64,000 nucleotides of DNA from Piper betle (Eukaryota > Streptophyta > Magnoliopsida > Piperales > Piperaceae): assembly GCA_033002965.1 (NCBI GenBank), contig JAURVB010014795.1, positions 62,001-126,000 on the forward strand, given 5' to 3'. Made by a program: the position numbers and the translations under genes. Below the pieces are notes generated by a model that was given only the letters and a program-made list of their open reading frames with translations, was not told where the DNA came from and searched no databases. Positions 37,701-49,700 of this stretch are shown here, piece after piece; position 1 is the stretch's first letter; each line of letters starts with the position of its first letter.

Positions 37701-40700
37701 AGAACTACATGCAATGTGAAGAGTCTAATTGAAGCTCACATACTATCTAGCAAGTGGTACTAACATTTTAATGTTTTATGGCAGAAGGATTTTCTGGCTT
37801 AGCTGAGCTCTTTAAACTTTATTCAATATGTACTCCACTTAAAAGGATACAAAGAGGCACTGATGGATAGAATAGGAGTCGATGGCAAAAAGAATGTCCA
37901 AAAGGAGCAATACTGTCGGCCAATCATTAGGTCAAAACATGTCTTTTGATTCAACAAGTCCACTATTTATAGGGAATCCTTGATGCTGAAATTAGTCCTT
38001 ACTGAAACTAATAAAATAACCATAAATGAGCCAACTAAAAATGGGCCCAAAAATCAAAGAAAAACAATCCTTATAGAACAAATATTCTAATAAAATTCTA
38101 ATGAATATCCCAGTTCATCAAGAGCTTCCTCTCAGTGTAGACCTTTTACTATTTATAGGAATCTACAATCTTCATGAACTTCAACACCTCATGATGCACA
38201 TCTATGCTATGCTGCAGAAGTCCTCATTTACCAAGCCTCAAATCAGAAATATCACAAGCCATTGCTACTTAGTCATCTCAAGGAAACCCAAAAAGAAACA
38301 GATATTAAATTTCACTATTAACTTCCTAAGAACAAAAGCATTGCAACCAAAACTAAATATGATGCAGATAAAGCAAGTCAAAAAACGTCGTAATACTCCA
38401 ACCTTCTGATTCTTGTGATCAATTGAAAACAAACAAAATTCCCCACTTCTTCAGATTATGCTTAACACATGGAAGACTTTAGTGATGACATGAGGCATAA
38501 AATTGATGAGGCCTTTCTGATAAGGCACACACTTTCACCCCTTCATCATATTAAATCTTAAAGTATGTGGAATAGAAGTTATGCAATATCTCATAACCAA
38601 CAATACTACTGCAATCACTGCTGACCAAGGTTCGCCCTTTCGATTCGCAGTCTCGTCTCGGACAGTCCGAAAGGAGAGATCTCAGAGAGAACCCGGAAAT
38701 GTTGGGATCCCGTAAATGTTAATATAAATAGCCATTTTGTATATAATACTAACCAATTATATTAATATTTAGTTCAAATTAATAGTCAAATGAAAATCTT
38801 TATCCATAGAATGACAAGTAAATGATCCTTTAACTTAACTACACTACTAGGTTTTATTTATTTTCTGCAATGGTTGCATATCTATGTCTTATGGTTTTAT
38901 TTATCACTATAATTTGTACAATTTACATTATTAAGTTAAACTAATACAATTAAGACAGAAATATTAAAAGTCAAACTTAAATATATGTAATAAACAATTT
39001 ATATAAATTATTTACATAAAATTATGTATAAAAAAATTTATATCAAAAGTTCACATTAATCTTCAAATAAACTACTTATAATAAATAATTTATACAAAAA
39101 TGTTTATAACAGATATTTACAGTAGCATATGATTTTTTTAAGTACACAATAATATAAAAGTATTAATATGATGGTAAAAAACATTTTTTTTAAAAAAACC
39201 TGTTTTAATTTAAAAAATGTAACGTATTTTCATATATATAAGATATACATATAAGATAATTAATATATATATATATATATATATAGTTAATATATTTATA
39301 TATTAACTATTTAATATTTATATAAATTAATTATTGGGTAAGGAGGAAGGGGGTGAGGCGCTCCGTCTCGGACACCTCCCGAGACCATCTCGCCAAGAAC
39401 TTAGTGAGATCCCGTTGGAAGGTAAACCATTCTACTTTCATTATCTTCCTCTATCTTCTTTTCCTTGCACCTTTGCTCACATTTCCTCACTCATCCAAAG
39501 ATTTGCCTTTAAGGTTCCCAAATCCATCGAATAATCAAAGAGAAGTGCTTTCAAAAGATTGAGAGAAGCATCGAGGAGATGGATATTAAAGAGATCTTAA
39601 ATATATGTGTAAAACTTAGAATTTATAGAACATTGATAAACAATTTCGGTCATAAATAACCCGCATGAGCATCTTATCCACCAGTATACAAATTAAGTCA
39701 CCAATCCATTTTGCAACATATGCCCCTTCACTCTCCAGTCAAGTGCACCCTTCCCACATCTTCTAACTTCCATTTCCCCTCTGCCAACCTTGAGCCAACT
39801 TGTAAACCCCCTCCCACATGCCCACGTCTTTTTTGGTTCTCTCCCACCTCACCACTTGAGTAGTTGACATAGTTTCATCATCTTCCACCTTGGTCTATAA
39901 AATATGAACAAAGGACCATGAAGCCCATAAATGAAGCACCAACTGAAGAAATCACTCCAATACTACAAACTTAAATGGTTGGAAGTTGGGATGCGAGCAT
40001 TTGCAGTTTTTATCTTTGTTAATCTCGACAGGAATATGATATGCACATAATATATGGGTTGGCTGTAGTAGGTATAAAAGTAGATTTTGATCTTCTCTAT
40101 GTCGATGTTTATCTTTTTATAAGTTAGTTATAATTATTTGTGTAGTTAGTGGAATAGTGGGAAGATAACTGTTTGTATGTATAAGTAGGTAAAACACCAT
40201 TGTATTTGGGGTGAAGCAATGAAATAAAAGATTTCTATTTCTACCGTCTTCTACAGTCCTTCAATTCTCCAAGGATCCATCTCGGTTTTTGTCTATCTTA
40301 TTCCCCAATTTCGTCGTGTTTTCTCCCCTTTCATCCCGAAAGTATACGATATGAAATCAGTTCGTATCAGAACACTCTTTAAACCATCTCACAATACATT
40401 ATATATGATTCTTGGGCCATCACAGCCAAAATCACAAGTCTTGAGGAAGTCCACAATATTTTAAACCAAAATATCCTCTTCCTTGAAGATGGTGTTAGTT
40501 ATTATCTCCTATAACAGTTCCTGAAATTTCTTACAATGCCCTTCCCTAAGCAAGCTAGGGCACCCAATTCCTGAAATTTCTTACAATGCCCTTCCCTAAG
40601 CGAGCTAGGGCACCCATTTTGTAGCAACTGCTAGATATGAAAGGATTGTCCCACATCTAATACCCACCAAGAAAAAACCCGTATATTAGAGGGGATAGAC

Positions 40701-43700
40701 TACAAAATTTAAACTTAATAAACTAATTTTAAAGGAATGACTTAGGCTGATGTTTACACTTAAGCCAAACAGTTACACTCGTCTGGTTTAAACATCAAAC
40801 AAATTGTCATACTTTCATTGTTTAATTGGTCATCTCTAATGGGATCTTTAACTTTACACAACCTCTAAAAATGATCTCTGCCTTAAAATAGGTGTGATAT
40901 GTGTAAGGATGGTCTTGAGTCTAGAGATCATTTGTTCACTTAGTGTTTTTATAGCAAACATTTTTGCTGCATTATCCTCCAAAAAAATTATACAATCCAC
41001 CAAACCAACTCCATTAATGATGAGATTAGATAACCTCTTACCTTTGCTCCCATAACAACCAAGCAAATCTCCTATTAGGGCCTGTTTTCATTAACTAACC
41101 CATCTTTTCTAGCTGGTACAAGCATAATAAAAGTGTGAGATCGCCCAAAAATCTCACATCCTATACCTACTAGAATAAGATTCAGTATAATCAAGCAGAG
41201 CATTCAGTCAGTCAAACAAACCAAATTCCAAACAGGCCTTCAAGTCAGGAAATTTGAGACCAAATTGATACCAAACCACTCTTAAAACCAAACCACACAA
41301 AAATATATCGGTTTGGTTCAGTTTACTCAAAGCCGAAATCTACTAAGACTACATTAGAATTCATTTTTTTTATAATAATTACAGTTATAACATATTTTAG
41401 CCATCATGTTCACATTCAAAACTATTCTAGACACATTATATTAACCATCTCAAAATAAATCACAAATAAACCAAAATAAGTTAATAATAATCAACATAAA
41501 AAATAAATATTAAGGTTTCTTTTCGTTAGTTTTAGTTCGGATTAGTTCTAAACCGAAATTTCCCACCCTTCAAAAATTTCCAAAAGAACCAAACCAAAAC
41601 CAACCAAAAATTTAAAAAGCGTATCAAACCAACAATTTTCGTTAAGTTTGATTAGTTTGTCATTTTGAATTGAACTCTGTCACCCTTATGTATACTAGTG
41701 GAACTTGCGTTAACCATATTGAAGGGGTGGGACTGGGGTCATTAAACATAGTACCTAGGGGTGAGTATTCGGTCGAACTAAATCAAATTTAGCATCCAAA
41801 ACCGAACCAAATTACTCCCAAAATTGATCCAGAACTAAAATATTTTCGTTCAGTCAATTCAGTAAACGAATAACCTAATTATAACACTATTTTAGTGAAC
41901 ATAATCTCCCATACATCATACTAAACAAATAAAAAAATGTTATAATTTCATGATTAATAAATAATATAGATTTATAGTATTTTTTGAAAAAGTTCGAATA
42001 TTTCAATTCAGTTCAGTTCCAAACTGAAATATCAATATGCATTTCGGTTTGCCTTTTGGCCTACCAAAAACCAAACTGTATTAGTTCAAAAACAAACCAA
42101 ATTGAGTTTCAATTTTCGGTTTTCACTAAATTATGCTCACCCCTAATAGCATCAGAGCCAACTTTGGACCACATTGGATGGTGGGTTAGACTAGACCAAA
42201 CATAAGCTAGGCCTATTGGCTAATGAAAGGAATTTTGAGAATAGAATTTTTTAAGGTGGGTGAATTGTGATGTCCTTCAAATTAATCCCACATCTACCTA
42301 CTATATCAAGATCCGATATATTAGTGAAACTTGGGTCAACCATTTTGAAGAGACGACTTAAGCTCATCAATTTACACATGGGCTAAGTTGTTATAAAAAG
42401 GATCCTAAATGGCCTCAAAATGCATCAAGACTCTTTCACTTCTTCCATTATCTCCCAAGTTCAACTAGCCTCAAAAATCCTTAATTAAAAACACAAAATC
42501 ATTGGCCATTGTTTTTTACTTTCAGACTTTTGGATGTAATTGCTCAAGGCTCTCTTACAACTCTTGTTTATCCTCATCTTTGAAGTAGTTGTCATCCTAG
42601 CTTCCCCTTTTGGGAAGTTTTAAATGAAATTTTACCTCATCAAAAGAAATGTTTTATAGCTTTATCGCATGGGCAAATATAGAGCAAATAAGCCATCAAG
42701 AAAATAAACACAAGGCAAATATTCTTCTAGACATTATAGCTCCATCAAAGAATGAATCTACAGTCTTTGATTCAGATATTTAACTATCCTAAAAATACAA
42801 TTTGCTAGGAAAGGGGCACACCTAACATTTCTTCAACATTTCGAATTTACATCACCCAAAAATTTAGAGAAAGGAAATACGTATTTAGAAAGCTTACACA
42901 GAGGATCTCACCTTGATTCGCGAATAAAGAATGAGTGCCTTGAGGGCAAAAGATGCTCAGTTAAACTCCGTTCTGGTGTTGACATGATAGAATCCATTTC
43001 ATCCAAATCAAATCTGATGCACGATAACTGTTTCAAGGAAAAGAAAAAACAATGCAATTATTTTGAAAATTCAACTTGCATGGTTACTAATACCAATTTA
43101 AATAAAGGATGGGAGGGCAATGGCAATCACCGAGAAACGAGAAACTGTTTTATTTACAAATCACATTAATTGTAAAAAATATTGCATTATGAAAATGAAA
43201 GTTGGTCCTTGCTAATTACTATTTTTGCTTTCTTGTCAGGAACTTATGGTTCAAAACAAAGTAATCTTCTTGCACTTTTAGTCAACCATTTTAACATATG
43301 CGCAAATTCCTTTTTCATTAGTAGTTTCATGATCATAATCATCATCATCCACTTTCAAGTTCAAAGGCATGTACAAGGAGGCTAATCTTATATATATGAA
43401 GTAACACACAAAAGCAAAGGAATTTCAATTATAACTCCATCAAGTTACATTTATATCCTAACCTTTTTGTTGTTGGGATTGATTAATTGATTTGTATATT
43501 GAAAATGATGTTCTTTCATCATATAATATGGTGTTGGTTGATAATACCAGGCAAGGAGTTGAGTTGAATTTTTGTCAAGGAAACTTAATAAGCAAAACAT
43601 TCTCAAATTAATTGGATTGAGAGAAACATAGAGTTATGAAAAAAAGTATTTTGAATATTTTATATGATCAAAGTGATAGGTGTTCTCGATGATAATGTTG

Positions 43701-46700
43701 TTCGTAAGATTAAAGTTAAATGTTGCTTATAAGATTTCAGTTATGTTCTTGCTAATTCAAGAATTCTATGGAAGTGTCATGTTCCAATTAATTTAGAAAG
43801 GACATTTTACCAACTGTGATAAAACAAGACATGCTTTATATAGTATTGATGCTATGCCCACCAAAAAATTCAGAATGAAGAGGTCAGATAATATAAATGA
43901 CAATGTGATGACAAATGTGATGTAGAAATGTGAAAGACCTATGACAGATAGTATTACTATAAGAGAGAAGTGATATATCAATTGACTAAAAAAATCATGA
44001 GAGTGATCTATGTTAATTTGGAAAAATGCAAAGTAGGCCTTGTGCCAAAAGAGAGACATGGCATGCACTTATAATATCAGAGAGGTAAAGAAACACCAAA
44101 AAGGACATCGGTCAAAGGAGTTGAACCAATGTAAGGATGCATATGATGTACGGTTCCTATGGCCCAATGACAAAAATCAGACAAAATTTAACACAATAGC
44201 ACAAAGCAAGGACAAGGGCTTCATCAGTTGAACTATTCACTAACAGAAAACTTTCTAAGTCGGGATTCACCAAAATCTAAACTGTGACATTGCAATGAAC
44301 ATACCCAAGTTAGAACCCTTATATTATAAAACTTAACCTACAATGTACAATGGCAACACATCATAAAATATGCAGATTAAAAGAACAAAATAAAAATTTG
44401 CAAGTAATACAAAATGGTAAAAACTAAAAAAATGGTTGCATTCTTCATCATACCATAAAGAAGAAAGCAAGAAGCGAAAATCCAGAGGAAGCTTCTGTCC
44501 ACTCAGAAATTTCACACGTCTTGTAGAAACCAATAAAAGAAGCAATTTTTTGCATAATATTTGGCAATACAATCGGAAGCTGATATACATAAAGTAGCAC
44601 TATGCTCACGCCAGCATATGTAAGCAGAGGCCTCCACCATCTTAGTTATAGAAAAATGAAAGAAACACAAATCAATCAAATTATGCAAGTATGATAAGTA
44701 GAGCAACAAGAACAATAACAACGAATGGCAGTTATAATTTCTGGGATCCAAAAGTTGCATATGATAAAGGATGTCAGCATCAAATAATTGAAATAGGGGA
44801 CATGGATCATAAAATAACTTCACTCAATGGCAGACGTGTCAAAGTGCAAATCATATATCCATATATTTTTGTAACACCTCCATATCCTCTCTACCCTTCC
44901 TCTACCCTACAAAATCACATACCAAATCTCCATAACCATATCTGTGGAGTCTCCTTTTGTACAAGGATAATCCGTTGTATACCATTTTGAAATATCTAAT
45001 AATCAGTTAAAGTCAGCATTCAATCTCTTAAAGTCGTCCAACACACTCATCTCAATATTCTCATCTTGGTCCCATAGACAACCAACATTCAACGCCATAA
45101 GCCATGGCAAGCCTTATTGTTGTTGGACAAAATATACCCCTCAAATTCAATAAAATAGTACCATCACAAAGTACACCATAATGGACTTCCCACTTTAACC
45201 GTCCAATAGCAATCCCATAGACAAAATCTAAGCCAAGATCTGCTTGTCCCTCAACCATAAGCCCAAGATACTTAAAATAACTCTTACGTAGAAACTTTTG
45301 ATGCTGTCATTCATAAAAGGCTCCCCTCTTCTTGAATTCCCAATAAAAGTACTTTTCATATGCTACATTTTGATGTAGCTAACCTTAAAACTTTTTTCAT
45401 CTTTATAAATTTCTTCCATAAACTTAACTTAATAATTTAACAATGTTAACCTAGATCATGTTTCAAATTAAAATAAGTCCTCTCTTATACAAGAAAGCCA
45501 GCCATATATCATTGCACTAATTGAATATGCCAAACAAAGAAACACTCTTTACATTTGAAATTAGAAACAACAAAGAGAAGCAGCTTAACATATTTCCACA
45601 AATGAATGTAGATCAAACACTTCTGGCACATCTTCTGCCCAAATAAGATCACATAGAAGCATGATTTGCAAGTTCTTACACAAGGGAAACCTTGGCTCAA
45701 TGGGTGACATTTGTTGTTGTGTGACCTAGTGCCAAGGGTTCACGCCGAGGAAATAGCCTCTTGCAAAATGAAGGGTAAGGCTACATAAAATAGATCCTTT
45801 GTAAACCAACCATTACTTGGACCATCACATGCAGGAGCCTTTGCACCCAGGCTACTGTTGTTTCTTTTGAGTGCTATTAATCCTAGCTACTATTTATAAA
45901 AATATCAAGGATTGTTGCATAATCTAGCATATCTTCACCAAATTCTCAGTACTAGGAAAAAAATTGTAAGCACTAAAATGAGATGAAATATAAAGTAACA
46001 AAATTGGCAAGGGAAAGTTTTTGTCTTACCGGAAAAGTCCCAAAAAGTTGCTTGTTAATGACCAATCAACAAGGCCAATACAGCTACAAACAAAGAATGG
46101 TAGAGAGATCCATGAAGGATGACTAATGCCCACAACCAGCTGTACAACTGGTAGCAGAAGGCAGCAAGCAACTCGCAAATGAGAACCTTCCTTGTGACAA
46201 ATAAATAACAAAGAAATAGCAACTTAGAATTAGTAAATACATTTGGAAATTGGGAATTCAGAATAAAATCAAACACTGAACTTATCAAGGGGAACAGTCT
46301 CAATCCCTGGGTATATTCCAGGATCCTTGCAAAACCAAGATTTAAACAATATTTTAAAAATAAAAACAGAAGATAAATGACGGTAATGGACTATTATTTG
46401 ACTAAAGATTTTGGAGAACTATTGATGGAGGTAAATCCAATCGAGAGCTGAATAATTTGAAAAGGAAATAACATAAATGAACATATAGAAGAATAAGCAG
46501 GAAAAACCTGTGTTATTCTATCATAAAAAATAAATTAAATACCTTATTTACAATGTAGTGCTAGATAGTTAAATGACTTATTATAGAGAACCTTCATCTG
46601 GTAGAGAGTAATAAGTCAAGTCAAAACAAAGGATTAAACAAAAAAATAAATCATCAAAATTTGAAAACTTGCCTAAAATACCAAATATTAATTCAACCGA

Positions 46701-49700
46701 CCAATATATCCATGACTCTGGAAACCTAGATCCTGATTTTAGTAGGACCTCAAGATTGCTTACCCTTCTTAAATCAGTTTTAGAGCTCTAAAAAGGGATC
46801 ATTATGGGCTAAGTTTCTTGCGCTTTAGGGGGGAGATTGCTAAATGTCTCATATTTCAAAACTAAGGATGAATTTTCAGACTCTTTGGCTTGATCTTCCC
46901 ACTGCTCACATTTTCTCCACACCCTCACAATTTAAATATCACGATCATTTGTATCTTAATTAATATATTATATAAGAACATAAAATAGCATAATAAATTG
47001 TCAGCAAGTTCATTAGTTTTGGATTACAAAGGGCAATTTAATGGGTTCATTTTAACAGCTCACACATAATTATCATTACAGGATGATTTTAGCAGATTAC
47101 TAGTGTCATGGGTGTTACTTATTATAATATTATTATAGTTATCATCACAGGAATAGTTTTAGATACATGCATTAAGACAATTATCGTTCAAGTCATCATC
47201 ATTAAAAAGCTATTTTATTAGGTAACCTATGACCATCTCTAGAAGGTGAGTCCTGGACCAAAGACCAAGTTGAAACGACGAAGCAGCCAAAGATGCAGGG
47301 TAAGGTTGCGTACAATAGACACTCTATGGTTTGACCACTTCCCTTGCACCACGCATGCAGGAGCCTTGGTGCACCAAGCTGCCCCTCTTTACTTGTGATC
47401 TTCACTTGTCATGACAGTCACAAGTTACAGGGTCATATTTGTGCTTCCCTTTGAATTCAAAAACTTATTTGTAATTAGGCTCTGTAGAATTGAGAGTGTT
47501 TTTTATTAGCCAAATCAAAGCCAAGACAGTTTAGTGCACTCTCTCCTGTTGGAAACCTATAATCTAGATTTAATCACTACTTTCAACTCTTGCTATTGCT
47601 TCTTGTAATCTAAAACTTCATCCAAACACGGTTTCGAATTCCTTGCAGTGGCCCAAGTATATGTTCCTCTATGGATGATTCTATACTTGCAACTTTCTTT
47701 ATTAATTTCATTAAAAATTTCCCAAAGGGAAAACTAACACAAAAATAACAACAACTTCAAGGGTGAGGGAAGAACAAGAACTCTAGGAGGGCACTTGACC
47801 AGTTACAACCAGAAGTCTGAGAGAAACAGACAATGGTCAATGATTTTATACTAGCAACTATTTTTGCAGATCTCAGGTTTTGGGAGCTCTATATTTGTTG
47901 GTAATAACCAATCACCATAGAGTACAGTGACACGCTAAGTGTCTTTTGCTTTCTCTTGACATCAAAAAGATCAAGCTCATCAGCAACCATGCCTAAGAAT
48001 TATGCTTGTAAATTATTGAAACATGCAAACAAAAAAGAACTAGTTAATAAATTACTAATCCTATTGGATATACACAATCCATTTTATTTATCATCATCAT
48101 CCACTCAATCCCCAGTGATTGTATAAGTACATGGATCGTATTGCATGCTCAACTAAATTGTATATCCATACTCCAGTAAAGTTTATTTTCCATCGTTTAG
48201 GCTTTTGCATTGCTGATCTCGAATAAAAGAGGAAGCTTGATATAATAAAATCTTTTGTTAGAAATGGTTGCCCTTTCTTCTCACATGGATCCACATACAA
48301 AACTTGTTTAATTAAAAAAATGGTGAACTAAGGCAACAGCAGGTCCAGTCCACCATCCACATATTTTTAGCTTCTCCTTTTGTGTCCTTTCATAATTTCA
48401 TGACAACCAATAGGAATTAGGAATGCCATTTTACCTAGTGACACAAAAGATGTATTGTATAGTGAAGCATCTACTAGTATGGACCTTTTACAGAAGCCCA
48501 AGAGACAAACATGTGAGAAAATGACACCAGAAACTGATTTTAAAAAGGAACTGAACAAAATAAAATAATGTTGAAGGGAATTAGTAATTAAGCATGCAGT
48601 ACAGTAATGACCCACCTATATTCTCAACTGACAAAGAAAATTTTCCCCAGAAGGAACTGCCCCAAGGGACAAATCCAAATCTTCTTCCAAATATTTCGAG
48701 GGTCGAAACAAGAGCAGCCGCTAACTGTAGAACTAAAAAATATAGCACTGATGTTGAACCCAAGGGCTGAACGCTGCAAAAATAAATTTTCATGCACATG
48801 CAAAAATTTATCCACAATGGATCCAGAACAAAATATTCAAAAGGATAGAAAAGGTTTCAAGACTAAAATATCATAGGCAACATTCTTGCATAAATCAAAA
48901 AAATTGTACAAAAGATTCCCACCTCACAAACCCAATAAGTTTTGCCCACCATGTACGTGCGGCATTCCATTCGCTTCCTTTAACTAACCAGAGTACATGG
49001 AATAGAACTTGAGCAAAGATGATAAAACCTGAAGAAATAACTATATACCAATAGACCAGATATTTTCTTCGAAAATGATACCCTGCAATATAAATGAGTA
49101 ATTGTTGAATCATGTCCATGAAAAATAGCCAATAACAAGTAGGGAGACAAATCATATGCAATGTTAAAAATCAACCGCCTCATAGTTATTGGCAAAAGGG
49201 AAAAAAATGTGTATTATTTTACTGGCGTTCAATACACTGAAGAAGCATGTTTTATTTTGATGTGTACCAAATACCCCATGTTTGGGTGAGTATTTAAGTG
49301 CAAATTATAAAGTGATGTTAAGCAAATTTCAATAAAATTTTGTCATTATTTCTTTTTTGTGACAATTACAAAAAGTGACAGAGTTTATAAAGTAACGTTA
49401 GGCAAGTTATAAGTATATTGGGAATTCTGTTAAATCATTTGAAAAAAATAAAATGACCTCTTTTTCATTTTGTGACATTCTGTGAAGAGTGCTTCTAGGC
49501 TCTATCCCTTTATATTCTGCCAACATTCAACCAAACACCTTTTTTTATCTATTGTCATTATAACTTCATAATTTTCCAATGAAAAGACTCAAAATGATGT
49601 AACCAAATACCCAAAATGTATATAGTTAAAGTTTCTATAGTAGTTTTAACAGTTCAAAAGAACCTTCAACATAATCAATAGCATTGCATCCTTATCATAA

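Larger units (their letters stand above)
37648..42911. other. Long PIEZO intron 7, mostly non-coding
   Basis: This 5.3 kb intron lies between the exons ending 42912 and starting 37647. It holds an unexplained patch at 38630-38720 with 'tctcgtctcggacagtccg', related themes at 39340-39420, an (AT)n run at 39261-39285, and the LTR-like, duplicated and MITE-like pieces listed separately. No complete gene is nested inside. Confidence 0.7.

Noticed and set aside
49250..49640. Possible MITE in PIEZO intron 2
   Set aside because: The similar 'accaaatacccc' ends are direct rather than inverted, and no target duplication was found.
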